Source: Cyanobacteria bacterium RUI128 (GTDB lineage Bacteria > Cyanobacteriota > Vampirovibrionia > Gastranaerophilales > Gastranaerophilaceae). From it: a stretch of DNA of 18,300 nt. The stretch spans positions 1 through 18,300 of the forward strand of contig JAILHQ010000099.1 of NCBI GenBank assembly GCA_024695725.1. Direction: 5' to 3'. The notes under the pieces are model-generated. The model saw nothing but the letters and a program-made list of their open reading frames with translations, ran no database searches and was not told the origin of the DNA. Shown here one piece after another: positions 1 to 8,288 of this stretch. The first letter of the stretch is position 1. Each line of letters starts with the position of its first letter. The position numbers and the translations under genes were made by a program.

Positions 1-120
1 GGGGACTATGGTGGGGAGGATGGTAGGACGTTGGAAGAAGTGGGATGAGGGATACTAGTGAGAAGAGGGAGTGATCGAATTGGTGGTGGTAAATGTTGGG
101 ATATGGGGTATAAATACAAT
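1..120. other. G-rich, C-depleted stretch with no recognised gene
   Basis: By my count the first 120 bases contain about 52 G and only 5 C, in many short G runs. The composition then changes abruptly to the AT-rich pattern of the rest of the window. The forward frames contain stops (for example TGA at 46-48), and I recognise no gene or RNA. It could be the edge of a purine-biased element, a low-complexity spacer or an assembly artefact at a contig edge. I cannot tell which from this sequence. Confidence 0.4.
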
Positions 121-186
121 ATGAAAAATATTTATCCTTAATTAATCCGTAATTTTTAGTTATTACTGAGTTTTGCATGCCTTATG

Positions 187-201
187 TGTAAAATTTGTTA
201 A
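187..201 (+). promoter_or_regulatory. Weak TGTWAH direct repeat upstream of the GGDEF gene
   Basis: TGTAAA and TGTTAA lie in direct orientation with a 9-bp period on the coding strand, about 50 bp upstream of the -10-like box at 252. Each half fits the WalR/RpaB-type half-site TGTWAH. The spacing is shorter than the N4 of the cyanobacterial HLR1 or the N5 of the Firmicute WalR box, and the DNA is AT-rich, so chance is a serious alternative. Confidence 0.2.
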
Positions 202-251
202 TATTTGCAAAAAAAATAGCAATTCTGCTTTTTTTTGGGTGTTAGATATAG

Positions 252-257
252 TATAAT
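252..257 (+). promoter_or_regulatory. -10 box for the GGDEF/HD-GYP gene
   Basis: TATAAT is a perfect -10 hexamer located 18 bp before the TTG at 275. No good -35 is seen at the right distance; a T-tract occupies 229-236. Transcription would begin near 264. Confidence 0.4.
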
Positions 258-274
258 AAGTGTGTAGGTAAATT

Positions 275-2119
275 TTGGAACAGCATCAATCATACAGAGA
301 AAAAGAACAATCAGGTTCTTTAAATATGGCAGGTATGACCTCTCCTCTCTCGGCTGCTAAATTGGCGGCTAAGGTCAATTCGCTTGCAACTTCTCCGTCC
401 ACTCCGCGTAGGACGCCTATTCGTGTGAATGCACCTGTCCCTCAAAAGCTTGACGTTGACTATAAAACAATGGTTGATAAGCTCGCAGAAATCAAACCTG
501 TTCAGGATATAAATGCTTACTACCTTGCAGTTCATAAAATTTTAACAAGATATTTGGCTTGTTCTTTTACCGCATTTGGTCTGTTTAATGAGACCTCTAA
601 ATGTATCAACCTGAAACTTATTGACAAGGCAGAAAATATTTATTCCTCAAAGATTTTTGGTTCTGACAGTGAAAACCCTGTTTCTCAATGTTTCTACACA
701 AGAAGATTAATCACGAAGGATAATGTAGATTTCTTAAATATGTCTTACTTTAACGGTCATAAAGTCAGTATTCTGCCTATGATTTCCGTTAATAAATGTA
801 TCGGCGTTATGCTTATTGCTGACAGATATGTTGACTCTTCAGAAAAATTGTATAACTTTATTGCAAACTATGTTGCCCTCACAATGGACAATATAAGTTT
901 GGTTGAAAAGAGTGAAGAACACGTTAATACAGACTCATTGACTCAGTTGTATAACCACAGAGGTTTCCAGGAATGTCTGGACAAAGAATTGCATAAAGCA
1001 AAAGAAACAAATACAGAAGTTTCTATTGTTATGCTTGACGTAAACAATATCTCTAAAATTAACAGAGAATTAGGGCACGGCAAAGGTGATGAGGTTATTA
1101 AGCTTGTTGCAGAAAAGGTTAAAAATAATCTTCGTAAATCTGATATCGCCGGAAGATACGGCGGTGACGAAATCGCAATGATTTTGCCGAATACCAACAT
1201 ATCAGAGGCTAAGTATATAGCAGAATATATTACGTATAGTCTGTCTTGTTGTTTTGTTGACGATGTCGGACCGGTTAAGGTTGCAGTTGGTGTTGCATCT
1301 TATCCGGAATGCGCAAAAGAACAAGAAAAATTGTTACTGTTGACAGAACAGGCTATGTATATTTCTCAGGCTAAAGGTTATAAAGATGGTATGTCTGCAA
1401 TCATTTCATCAGCTGACTACAACTTCTGGGATGATGCGGCTCTTAAATCTTATGCTGAAATTATTTCTAAGCGTCACGCACAAATGGGGGTTAACTTCGA
1501 AGAAGAATTACTCCATAAGTTCAACTCGGAAGAAATTAATTCTCAAAACCACCTTGAAGAAATTGCTAAATCTCTTGCAGGTGCTATTGATGCGAAAGAC
1601 CCATATACAAAAGGTCACTCAACTTCTGTTTCAAGATACTCTGAAGCTTTGGCAAGAGCAATGAATCTACCTGAAAATGAAGTTGACAGAATTGCTTTGG
1701 GTGCTTTATTACACGATGTCGGTAAAATCGGTATCCCTGAAAATGTTCTGAAGAAACCGGAAAAATTGTCTGATGAAGAATGGAACATCATGAAACAACA
1801 CCCTGTAATCGGTGCAGAAAAAGTGCTTCAGCCAAATGAATCTCTCAGAGATTTAATCCCTATCGTTAAATATCACCACGAACACGTGGACGGTACAGGT
1901 TATCCTGAACATCTAAAAGGCGATCAAATACCGTTGTCAGCTAAAATTGTTGCGGTTGCGGATGCATTCCACGCACTCGTTAGTGACAGACCGTACAGAA
2001 AAGGCCTCGGCTTAGATACTGCCTGCGATATTCTGCTGCAGGGCGCCGGCAAACAATGGGATTCTAATCTGGTTTCTAAATTCGTCCAGATCGCTCCGTC
2101 ACTGGTCGGAAAGATATAG
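275..2119 (+). CDS. GGDEF/HD-GYP cyclic-di-GMP enzyme with an N-terminal GAF-like domain
   Basis: Probable bifunctional enzyme of cyclic-di-GMP turnover in the cytoplasm. Residues 1-60 are a Ser/Pro-rich linker. Residues 65-212 look like a GAF-type sensor. A GGDEF domain follows (about 216-372) with the metal-binding Asp in VMLDVNN and the signature written GGDEI at 296-300. An RxxD product-inhibition site (RKSD, 287-290) sits five residues before the signature, as in active cyclases. HD-GYP phosphodiesterase fills 425-610, with HD at 480-481, HHEHVDGTGYP (534-544) and following residues canonical. The F-to-I change in the signature may lower cyclase activity, while the phosphodiesterase looks intact. 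The start is uncertain: TTG at 275 gives 614 residues, ATG at 326 gives 597, and neither has a strong ribosome site. No transmembrane segment is seen. It stands alone, with its own terminator downstream. Confidence 0.9.
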   Translation: MEQHQSYREKEQSGSLNMAGMTSPLSAAKLAAKVNSLATSPSTPRRTPIRVNAPVPQKLDVDYKTMVDKLAEIKPVQDINAYYLAVHKILTRYLACSFTAFGLFNETSKCINLKLIDKAENIYSSKIFGSDSENPVSQCFYTRRLITKDNVDFLNMSYFNGHKVSILPMISVNKCIGVMLIADRYVDSSEKLYNFIANYVALTMDNISLVEKSEEHVNTDSLTQLYNHRGFQECLDKELHKAKETNTEVSIVMLDVNNISKINRELGHGKGDEVIKLVAEKVKNNLRKSDIAGRYGGDEIAMILPNTNISEAKYIAEYITYSLSCCFVDDVGPVKVAVGVASYPECAKEQEKLLLLTEQAMYISQAKGYKDGMSAIISSADYNFWDDAALKSYAEIISKRHAQMGVNFEEELLHKFNSEEINSQNHLEEIAKSLAGAIDAKDPYTKGHSTSVSRYSEALARAMNLPENEVDRIALGALLHDVGKIGIPENVLKKPEKLSDEEWNIMKQHPVIGAEKVLQPNESLRDLIPIVKYHHEHVDGTGYPEHLKGDQIPLSAKIVAVADAFHALVSDRPYRKGLGLDTACDILLQGAGKQWDSNLVSKFVQIAPSLVGKI

Positions 2120-2171
2120 GAAGAGTTTACTCTTTAAAATAGTTTTAGTGTTATTTATCTACATAAATTTT

Positions 2172-2204
2172 ATCGGTCGAACGTAAATTGACCGATTTTT
2201 TTTT
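2172..2204 (+). terminator. Rho-independent terminator after the GGDEF gene
   Basis: ATCGGTC (2172-2178) pairs with GACCGAT (2190-2196) around an 11-nt loop. A run of nine T ends at 2204. It lies 52 bp after the stop codon. Confidence 0.8.
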
Positions 2205-2263
2205 ATAGGGGTAAATTATAGCAAGATACCATTTATTAAGTATTGTAAATTTCAATTAGAGTG

Positions 2264-2291
2264 TTGGCAATTTGATATATATATATATACT
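2264..2291 (+). promoter_or_regulatory. Promoter of the 154-residue Gly/Ala-rich protein gene
   Basis: TTGGCA (2264-2269) and TATACT (2286-2291) are separated by 16 bp, each one mismatch from consensus. The spacer contains a 14-bp alternating AT run (2275-2288). The implied leader is about 73 nt. Confidence 0.55.
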
Positions 2292-2370
2292 TTATATAAC
2301 TATGATATTAAGAAAATAATGATGATAAATTTAAATGTGAAGTAAAAAGAAGAAAATGGAGGATTACATT

Positions 2371-2835
2371 ATGCCCGGAAGTTATGATTCAGGTGATGCA
2401 ACAAGAGTTGCTGCAACAGGAGCAGTGCAGCCTGCAACAGTGCAGGCATTAGAGCGTGCAAAAGAGAACCCCGAAATATTTCTGTTTGGTGGGGTTGGAG
2501 GAGCAATGGCTGCTAATGCAGCAGGATCTTCATTTCAAGAGAATTTTCAACCAGCCATTGATATGGCACAGAGGCTATTAACTGGAGGTTTTGCTGCAAT
2601 GACGGTCGATGGTTTCTCAGAAGATTATATAAAGCAAAATGCGGAAATGACAATAAAAGTATTAAATGGTGCGGCACAATTAGCATCAGGAACTCCTCAA
2701 CAACAAGTATTGCAGCGAGCAATAGACAAAGTGAAGGCTGATCCTGTATCAGCGTTATGTGTCAGCGGTTTAGTTGGGACAATTGTCCAAGAAGCAGCAA
2801 ATGCTATTGGAGATTTCTTTAGCAGCGGAAATTAA
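2371..2835 (+). CDS. Unrecognised 154-residue Gly/Ala-rich protein with an internal duplication
   Basis: I do not recognise the family. The start is set by GGAGG at 2358-2362, eight bases before ATG 2371; an in-frame ATG at 2356 overlaps this site and is rejected. The protein has no classical signal peptide. Two segments resemble each other: one begins near residue 23 (VQALERAKENPEIFLFGGVG) and the other near residue 110 (LQRAIDKVKADP, then LCVSGLVG). Each is a charged helix ending in K-x-N/D-P, followed by a small-residue hydrophobic stretch of 15-20 residues that could lie in or on a membrane. The gene has its own promoter and terminator and is flanked by unrelated genes, so it is monocistronic. 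A membrane-associated or oligomeric helical protein is possible, but no function can be assigned. Confidence 0.8.
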   Translation: MPGSYDSGDATRVAATGAVQPATVQALERAKENPEIFLFGGVGGAMAANAAGSSFQENFQPAIDMAQRLLTGGFAAMTVDGFSEDYIKQNAEMTIKVLNGAAQLASGTPQQQVLQRAIDKVKADPVSALCVSGLVGTIVQEAANAIGDFFSSGN

Positions 2836-2860
2836 TTAATATAATAATTTCTAATTATAT

Positions 2861-2894
2861 AAAACAGGTTGAACTATATAGCTCAACCTGTTTT
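2861..2894 (+). terminator. 12-bp hairpin terminator after the 154-residue gene
   Basis: AAAACAGGTTGA (2861-2872) and TCAACCTGTTTT (2883-2894) are perfect complements around a 10-nt loop. The 3' arm ends in TTTT followed by GTCTTT. The A-rich 5' side would also let it work on the other strand. Confidence 0.75.
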
Positions 2895-2940
2895 GTCTTT
2901 GCAAGTTGTAAGATTGTATCTTAAGGAACGGTTTATACAA

Positions 2941-2969
2941 TTGATTAGAGCCGAAAAATATGATATATT
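2941..2969 (+). promoter_or_regulatory. Extended -10 promoter of the thioredoxin-ccdA operon
   Basis: TTGATT (2941-2946), a 17-bp spacer and TATATT (2964-2969), with TG at 2961-2962 in the extended -10 position. The same -35 and spacer length recur before the gene at 7077. The implied leader is about 65 nt. Confidence 0.5.
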
Positions 2970-3042
2970 ACCATACATATATACAGTTGGCTAGTTTAAA
3001 ATATTAAAAAGTGTAGTTATATTTTATTTGAAAGGGGTTCTT

Positions 3043-3432
3043 ATGAATAAAAATATTGTGATATTAGTACTGGTTTTTGTATTACCGTTATTTGCATATT
3101 TCATGTTGTCAAAAACTAATAACGGCAGTATGACAGTTGCTGAAACAGGCAGCCCTCAGCTCATAAAATTTACTTCAGATATGTGTGGGGAATGTAAAAG
3201 AGTGGAGCCTGTTGTTAATAAAGTTATGGCAAAATATCAGGATTCGGTTCAGTATATTGTAATACCAGTTCAGGTGCGTAATAAATATAATGTCGATATG
3301 ATGACTAAATACAATGTTACGCTTGTTCCAACAATTATTTTATTAGATAAGAACCGAAAAGTTGTGCATCGTATAGAAGGTTATGTTGCACCTGATACTT
3401 TAGATAATTACCTTAGAGATATTTGTAAATGA
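3043..3432 (+). CDS. Membrane-anchored thioredoxin-like protein
   Basis: Thiol-disulfide oxidoreductase predicted to face the extracytoplasmic side. Residues 4-22 form one hydrophobic segment (uncleaved anchor or signal), followed by a thioredoxin fold. The active site CGEC is at residues 48-51; the usual Trp before the first Cys is Met. The cis-proline is in LVP (P96). The total is 129 residues, short but normal for a single anchored thioredoxin domain. Start choice: AAAGGGG at 3031-3037 precedes ATG 3043, and the TTG at 3028 lies upstream of that site. The stop overlaps the start of ccdA by four bases (ATGA), a standard translational-coupling arrangement. This fits a pair in which CcdA passes electrons to this protein, which then reduces exported disulfides. 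The final target (cytochrome c maturation or another) is not shown here. Confidence 0.85.
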   Translation: MNKNIVILVLVFVLPLFAYFMLSKTNNGSMTVAETGSPQLIKFTSDMCGECKRVEPVVNKVMAKYQDSVQYIVIPVQVRNKYNVDMMTKYNVTLVPTIILLDKNRKVVHRIEGYVAPDTLDNYLRDICK

Positions 3433-4145
3433 TAGATATTTCAAATTATTTTGTAGCACAGGCATCTGTAGGGAATTTTCAGCTGATGTTTATTCTGTTT
3501 TCATTCTTAGGTGGGGTCCTTGCTTCAATTTCGCCTTGTTCTCTTGCAATGCTGCCGATAGTAATAGGTTATATCGGAGGTTATGGCGGTAATGATAATA
3601 AAAAGATATTCTGGCAGCTGATGTCGTTTATTATTGGTTCGGCTCTGGTTTTTAGTATTATAGGTGTCTTTTGTGCTCTGACGGGGAAAGTCTTTATATC
3701 ATATGCAGGTAATTATTTTTTGATTATTCTTGCATCATTTTTGCTCGCATTAGGACTTCATCTTTTAGGAATACTTGAATTGAATTTTCCTGCCTTGATA
3801 AACAAAATACCTCAAAACAGGAATAACTCAAAGTTTCTCTATCCGATGTTACTTGGTGCAATTTTTGCAATAGCGGGAACACCGTGTTCTACACCTATAC
3901 TTGCAGGAATTATGAGTTTCGCTGCAATTACAAACAGTATTCTGCTCTCTGTAATTATGCTATTCTCATTTGCTCTCGGGCAAGGTTTAATATTGGTCAT
4001 TGCAGGCATGTTTACAGGATTGATTAAAAAGTTCGGTTCGGTTGTATCGTTGTCCGAAATGTTGATAAAATTCTCCGGGGTGCTTCTTATTCTTGCTTCA
4101 ATATATATGTACTATAAGATATTTGCGAAATTTTTCTTATTTTAA
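3429..4145 (+). CDS. ccdA: CcdA-type thiol-disulfide transporter (DsbD transmembrane family)
   Basis: Polytopic inner-membrane protein that relays reducing power from cytoplasmic thioredoxin to extracytoplasmic thioredoxin-like partners. The 238 residues contain about six hydrophobic segments arranged as two similar halves. The two redox cysteines sit in the family's conserved contexts: [11 protein letters not shown] (C37) and [10 protein letters not shown] (C153). The length is typical of CcdA. The start codon overlaps the stop of the upstream anchored thioredoxin, so the two are translated as one operon. The last nine bases (4137-4145) are shared with the end of convergent uvrA on the other strand, and no hairpin terminator separates them. 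Family assignment is secure; the physiological substrate is inferred. Confidence 0.9.
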   Translation: MIDISNYFVAQASVGNFQLMFILFSFLGGVLASISPCSLAMLPIVIGYIGGYGGNDNKKIFWQLMSFIIGSALVFSIIGVFCALTGKVFISYAGNYFLIILASFLLALGLHLLGILELNFPALINKIPQNRNNSKFLYPMLLGAIFAIAGTPCSTPILAGIMSFAAITNSILLSVIMLFSFALGQGLILVIAGMFTGLIKKFGSVVSLSEMLIKFSGVLLILASIYMYYKIFAKFFLF

Positions 4146-6965
4146 GACCTTCTTCAAATATTGTCCGGTATATGAATCTTCACATTTTGTTATCTCCTCA
4201 GGTGTTCCCTGTGCAATAACCGAGCCTCCGTCGTTACCGCCGTTCGGGCCTAAGTCGATAATATTATCTGCAATTTTTATTAAATCCATGTTGTGTTCAA
4301 TAATCAAAATGGTATTCCCTGCATCTGCAAGTCTGTGTATTATTTTGATTAGTTTATCTAAATCTGCCCAGTGAAGTCCGACAGAAGGTTCATCAAGTAA
4401 ATACAAGGTCTTTCCTGTTGCACGTTTGTTCAGTTCGGAAGCGAGTTTTATTCTTTGTGCTTCCCCGCCTGATAATGTCGTAGCACTTTGACCCAGTTTT
4501 ATGTAGTCAAGACCTACATCATTTAATGTCTGAAGTTTATTTTTTATCTGAGGAACACTGTCAAAAAATTCCAGTGCTTCTTTTACACTCATTTCAAGTA
4601 CATCATATATTGTTTTACCTTTGTACTTAACTTCTAATGTTTCTTTGTTATATCTGTGGCCTCCGCAGACATCACATTTGACGTAAACATCAGATAAGAA
4701 ATTCATCTCTATTTTAAGAAGTCCGTCACCTTTGCAGGCTTCGCATCTTCCGCCTTTTACATTAAAACTGAATCTGCCAGCTTTGTACCCGCGCATCTTT
4801 GCTTCATTGGTTTTTGCAAAAAGTTCTCTAATCGGTGTAAACACATCTGTGTAGGTGGCAGGGTTAGAGCGAGGAGTCCTTCCTATTGGCGACTGATCTA
4901 CCTCGATTACCTTATCTATATGTTCAAAACCCGTAATCTCTTCAACTCCCTGTGGTTTTGGTTTGTTTCCTCTCAGTTTATGCAGGGCATATTGATAGAT
5001 AATGTCGTTCATAAGAGTTGATTTTCCGGAACCTGAAACCCCTGTTAGTACGGTTATTTTACCAAGCGGAATATCAACATCAATATGTTTTAGGTTGTTT
5101 TTATATGCATTTTTGACTCGCAGATATTCTCCACTTCCTTCTCTTAGAGTGTCGGGAACAGGTATAAATTTTTTACCTGATAAAAATTTACCGGTTAGAG
5201 AGTCGTCTGATTTTATAATATCCTCTAACTGACCGCTGGCAACAATTTTTCCGCCGTTTACTCCGGCTTTTGGCCCGATATCTACAATATAGTCGGCATT
5301 TCTCATTGTGTCTTCATCGTGCTCTACTACGATAAGTGTGTTGCCTAAATTACGTAATCTCAACAATGTTTTGATAAGTCGGTCGTTATCCTTTTGATGA
5401 AGTCCGATAGATGGTTCATCAAGTACGTACAAAACTCCTGACAGGCCGCTTCCTATCTGGGTTGCAAGCCTTATTCTCTGAGCTTCTCCGCCAGAGAGTG
5501 TCCCTGCCATTCTGGCTAAATCAAGATAACTTAACCCTACATCCATAAGGAATTTTAGTCTGGAGCGTATTTCATCAAGCACCTGTTTGACAATCTTTAA
5601 CTGAAAATCTGTAAGTGTAAGATACAGATCGGATATAAATTTGTGTGCTTCATCAATCGGCATAAGACAAAATTCGTGAATATTTGTTCCGTTTATTTTT
5701 ACGGCAAGAGGGAACGGTTTCAGTCTTCCGCCGCCGCAGGCTTCACAAGGAGTGGTTATCATATATTTCTGGATTTCTTCTCTCCAGTATTCTCCCTCAG
5801 ATTCCTGATAATGCTTCATTAAGAATGGTATAACTCCTTCGTATCTTCTCAATTTTTTGCGGTATCTTTTTGTACCAAATTCTTTTACGTTTATCCACAT
5901 GGTTTCTTTGCCGGAACCGTACAAAATAATATGCTGATGTTCTTTTGAGAGTTCTCCAAACGGGGTATCCATGCTGAATTCATAATGGTCTGCGACACTC
6001 TGCAAAAGATCAAAGTAGTAGCTGTTTGATGTTTTGCTCCACGGATATATTGCACCGTCTCTGAGTGATTTGGTTTTGTCAGGAACAACTAAATCGTCAT
6101 CTACCGTGAAATCAAATCCGAGCCCGCCGCACCTTTCGCAGGCACCATAAGGGTTATTAAAACTGAATATTCTTGGAGCCAGTTCTTCAAAACTTATTCC
6201 GCAGTTTTCGCAGGCAAGTTTTTCGCTGTACATAACTTCGTCCTGACCGATAATGTCAATAATAACAATTCCGTCAGCTTTTTGAAGTGCGGTCTGAACG
6301 CTGTCTGCTATTCTTGACTGTGCAGTCGGTTTAACTACTACCCTGTCAACAACAACATGAATATCGTGTTTCTTTGTTTTTGCAAGTTCTATATCGTCTT
6401 CGTCAAGGTTATAAACTTCGCCGTCAACCTTAACCCTGACAAAACCTTCCTGTCTGAGTTCATTAAAAAGTGAAGAATATTCACCCTTTTTACCTTTTAC
6501 GACAGGTGCTAAAATTTGTATCTTTGTACCCTCAGGCTGTTTAAAAATACTTGAAACTATTTCGTCAATTGTCTGAGGCTTAATCTCTGCTCCGCAGACA
6601 GGACAATAAGGTGTCCCGACTCTTGCATATAAAAGTCTTAAATAATCGTAAATCTCTGTTACCGTTCCTACTGTAGAACGCGGGTTGTTGCTCGTTGATT
6701 TTTGATCAATGGATATTGCAGGTGTCAGTCCGTCAATGGAATCTACATCCGGCTTATCCATCTGGCCGAGGAATTGTCTTGCATAAGTGGAAAGGCTTTC
6801 AACGTATCTTCTCTGACCTTCGGCAAAAATGGTGTCAAACGCCAGCGAACTTTTCCCTGAACCTGATACACCTGTAAATACAATAAGCTGATCTTTAGGT
6901 AAATCTAAAGACACATTTTGCAGATTATGTTGCCTTGCTCCTCTTATTGAAATACAGTCTTTCAT
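4137..6965 (-). CDS. uvrA: UvrABC excinuclease subunit A
   Basis: DNA-damage recognition ATPase of nucleotide excision repair, which loads UvrB at lesions. It has 942 residues, the normal length. Two ABC modules are complete: Walker A GVSGSGKS at 32-39 and again from 642, signatures LSGGEAQR at 490 and 831, and Walker B LDEP at 515-518 and 857-860. Zinc-binding CxxC pairs occur at CPVC 121, CENC 252, CERC 276, CEAC 407, and in the C-terminal finger CEAC 741 and CDVC 764. The start is ATG at 6965, with AAAGGGG at 6977-6971 five bases upstream. It stands alone, without uvrB nearby, diverges from the 7077 gene and ends tail to tail in ccdA with a 9-bp overlap. I saw no clear LexA-type operator. 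Confidence 0.98.
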   Translation of the reverse strand: MKDCISIRGARQHNLQNVSLDLPKDQLIVFTGVSGSGKSSLAFDTIFAEGQRRYVESLSTYARQFLGQMDKPDVDSIDGLTPAISIDQKSTSNNPRSTVGTVTEIYDYLRLLYARVGTPYCPVCGAEIKPQTIDEIVSSIFKQPEGTKIQILAPVVKGKKGEYSSLFNELRQEGFVRVKVDGEVYNLDEDDIELAKTKKHDIHVVVDRVVVKPTAQSRIADSVQTALQKADGIVIIDIIGQDEVMYSEKLACENCGISFEELAPRIFSFNNPYGACERCGGLGFDFTVDDDLVVPDKTKSLRDGAIYPWSKTSNSYYFDLLQSVADHYEFSMDTPFGELSKEHQHIILYGSGKETMWINVKEFGTKRYRKKLRRYEGVIPFLMKHYQESEGEYWREEIQKYMITTPCEACGGGRLKPFPLAVKINGTNIHEFCLMPIDEAHKFISDLYLTLTDFQLKIVKQVLDEIRSRLKFLMDVGLSYLDLARMAGTLSGGEAQRIRLATQIGSGLSGVLYVLDEPSIGLHQKDNDRLIKTLLRLRNLGNTLIVVEHDEDTMRNADYIVDIGPKAGVNGGKIVASGQLEDIIKSDDSLTGKFLSGKKFIPVPDTLREGSGEYLRVKNAYKNNLKHIDVDIPLGKITVLTGVSGSGKSTLMNDIIYQYALHKLRGNKPKPQGVEEITGFEHIDKVIEVDQSPIGRTPRSNPATYTDVFTPIRELFAKTNEAKMRGYKAGRFSFNVKGGRCEACKGDGLLKIEMNFLSDVYVKCDVCGGHRYNKETLEVKYKGKTIYDVLEMSVKEALEFFDSVPQIKNKLQTLNDVGLDYIKLGQSATTLSGGEAQRIKLASELNKRATGKTLYLLDEPSVGLHWADLDKLIKIIHRLADAGNTILIIEHNMDLIKIADNIIDLGPNGGNDGGSVIAQGTPEEITKCEDSYTGQYLKKVLK

Positions 6966-6983
6966 TTCTTCCCCTTTCTAAAC

Positions 6984-7012
6984 ATTCTACACCAATAATA
7001 CTATAACGACAA
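6984..7012 (-). promoter_or_regulatory. Candidate uvrA promoter
   Basis: Reading the minus strand, TTGTCG (7012-7007), a 17-bp spacer and TAGAAT (6989-6984). Transcription would then start just at the ribosome site, giving a very short leader. An alternative -10 (TATAGT, further upstream) has no good -35. Confidence 0.3.
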
Positions 7013-7020
7013 GAAAAGCA

Positions 7021-7049
7021 TTGATTTATGTATATGCAGATGTTATAAT
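7021..7049 (+). promoter_or_regulatory. Strong extended -10 promoter of the 7077 gene
   Basis: TTGATT (7021-7026), a 17-bp spacer, and TGTTATAAT (7041-7049), which joins an extended TG to a perfect TATAAT. The implied leader is about 20 nt. Confidence 0.7.
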
Positions 7050-7076
7050 CCGATTAGAAAAAGAATAGAGGGCATT

Positions 7077-7754
7077 ATGAGATTTATAGCGCTTTTGCTT
7101 ACGTTTCTGACATTATCAATGAATATATCTTTTGCAGCGCCATATAAGGCAAATGCAAAAACTGCGCGTATCCCTGCCGGAACAAAGTTATCTCTTGAGC
7201 TATTACAGACAGTCGATACTTTGGCTTGTCAGGAGGGTGATTCTTTCAATTTAATGTTATTAAACGATCAAAAGATTAACGATAAAGTGGTTTTGCCTGC
7301 AGGCTCTGTCATAAGAGGTTCTGTTCAAAAGGTTAAATCATCAAAAAGATTATCAAGAGGTGCTGTGCTTTATCTTGATTTCGATCACGTCGTAACTCCT
7401 ACCGGAAGACAGCTTCCTATAAGTTTGAGTGTTTACGGTATGACAACGGTTACCTATGACGGTGGCATATACAGAACTCTCGGATATGGTCAGGCTCTAC
7501 AAAACAACTGGACAAAAACTTGTGATATAACAAAAATTTCCACAAATTTCGGACGTAAGGCAGGCGATGTTATTCCGGGTTCACAGTTTATAACTACTCC
7601 GATTTGTGCTCTCGGCGGTGCAATAGGCGGGTTTGGTTATCTCATCGGTGACAGTTTTATAGATTTGTTCAGAAAGGGCGAAGAAGTTACCCTTTATAAA
7701 GGTTCTACTCTGGAGGTTATTTTGGCTCAGCCGATAGATGTTCCGATAAGTTAG
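7077..7754 (+). CDS. Secreted beta-rich protein of unknown function, 225 residues
   Basis: The N-terminus is a typical Sec signal peptide (MRF, a hydrophobic core, and probable cleavage after SFA near residue 20), so the product is exported to the periplasm or envelope. The mature part contains two IPAG/LPAG-type elements (IPAGTKLSLEL near 32 and VLPAGSVIRGSV near 72), with alternating hydrophobic residues as in small beta-barrels. A Gly-rich hydrophobic stretch near 177-192 (CALGGAIGGFGYLIGD) follows, then a second beta segment (TLYKGSTLEVIL). The IPAGT...LPAGS...RG.V pattern recurs in exported bacterial proteins, but I cannot name the family. AGAGGG (7067-7072) lies four bases before the ATG. 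It has its own promoter and terminator and is divergent from uvrA. Confidence 0.85.
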   Translation: MRFIALLLTFLTLSMNISFAAPYKANAKTARIPAGTKLSLELLQTVDTLACQEGDSFNLMLLNDQKINDKVVLPAGSVIRGSVQKVKSSKRLSRGAVLYLDFDHVVTPTGRQLPISLSVYGMTTVTYDGGIYRTLGYGQALQNNWTKTCDITKISTNFGRKAGDVIPGSQFITTPICALGGAIGGFGYLIGDSFIDLFRKGEEVTLYKGSTLEVILAQPIDVPIS

Positions 7755-7775
7755 AATACAAAAGTTTTAAAATAG

Positions 7776-7810
7776 AAAAAGATACGCACAATTTGTGAGT
7801 ATCTTTTTTT
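7776..7810 (+). terminator. Rho-independent terminator after the 7077 gene
   Basis: AAAAAGATAC (7776-7785) pairs with GTATCTTTTT (from 7799). Inner CACAA/TTGTG pairing extends the stem past one mismatch. A T-tract runs to 7810. Confidence 0.85.
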
Positions 7811-7876
7811 GCGGCATAGTCTTAACGGCTCACGAACGTACTACAATTATATTATTTACCCCTGCCGAAAAACTGC

Positions 7877-7906
7877 AAAAAGGAGTTAATACTACGATTA
7901 ACTCCT
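7877..7906 (-). terminator. Minus-strand terminator of the 35-residue peptide gene
   Basis: On the minus strand AGGAGTTAAT (7906-7897), a 6-nt loop, then ATTAACTCCT (7890-7881) and TTTT. The stem is ten perfect pairs. It lies 30 bp after the stop at 7936, which marks that short ORF as a discrete transcription unit. Confidence 0.75.
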
Positions 7907-7935
7907 CAAAATAAACTATTTAATTGTCCTAAAGT

Positions 7936-8043
7936 CTATTCGGTTAATGCCTCCTCAAAATAGTCTACTACCGTTGACATTACACTGTTGAACAATGTTT
8001 CCAGTTCTTCTGATACTGCCAACATTAAATCTTTTTCTTGCAT
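7936..8043 (-). CDS. Small gene for a 35-residue acidic peptide
   Basis: This short ORF has the full set of gene signals. A strong ribosome site GAGGA (8055-8051) lies seven bases before ATG 8043-8041. The reading frame runs 35 codons to TAG at 7936-7938, and a perfect hairpin terminator follows. The product starts MQEKDLMLAV and ends YFEEALTE. It carries seven Glu, two Asp and one Lys (net about -8) with hydrophobic residues (L, V, M, F) spaced as in an amphipathic helix. There is no Cys and no obvious signal peptide. I do not recognise a family. It lies divergent to the subtilase-like gene at 8289. It could be a regulatory or structural microprotein, a peptide substrate, or the translated part of a small RNA. 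Confidence 0.6.
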   Translation of the reverse strand: MQEKDLMLAVSEELETLFNSVMSTVVDYFEEALTE

Positions 8044-8288
8044 AATCCATTCCTCACTTAACTTATTTAATTTCAACTATCTTTCGTATCCTTACATTAT
8101 TCATAAACGGATAATTCAGGTGAAATCTTTAACAATGTTAACTGTTTTGTTACATAAGTTCATGAAAAACATGTGCAATTCAGTAATAATAAGATTTTGT
8201 TTTGTAACAATTATTAAAAATAGGCGTATTGTTTAGCAATTTTTTGTTTTTAGCGGTGTTAAACCGAGTGTAAAGTATAAGGTGTGTT
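8044..8288. promoter_or_regulatory. Divergent intergenic region with an inverted TTGTTACA/TGTAACAA pair
   Basis: This region separates the 35-residue peptide gene (minus) from the subtilase-like gene (plus). TTGTTACA at 8147-8154 and TGTAACAA at 8203-8210 are exact inverted copies. A possible minus-strand promoter for the peptide is TTCACC (8124-8119), 17 bp, then AATAAT (8101-8096). On the plus strand TGTTAA and TGTAAA lie in direct orientation with a 12-bp period shortly before the 8289 ATG. No clear plus-strand promoter was found. Confidence 0.35.

Noticed and set aside
2275..2288. (AT)7 dinucleotide run as a possible functional repeat
   Set aside because: Short and inside a promoter spacer; it is better explained as AT-rich promoter DNA, although slippage could alter spacer length.
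4093..4374. Plus-strand 93-codon ORF across the ccdA/uvrA junction
   Set aside because: It overlaps the end of ccdA in another frame and is antisense to uvrA.
7988..8236. Plus-strand 82-codon ORF opposite the 35-residue peptide gene
   Set aside because: No ribosome site, and the composition is typical of translated AT-rich intergenic DNA; the minus-strand ORF has far better signals.
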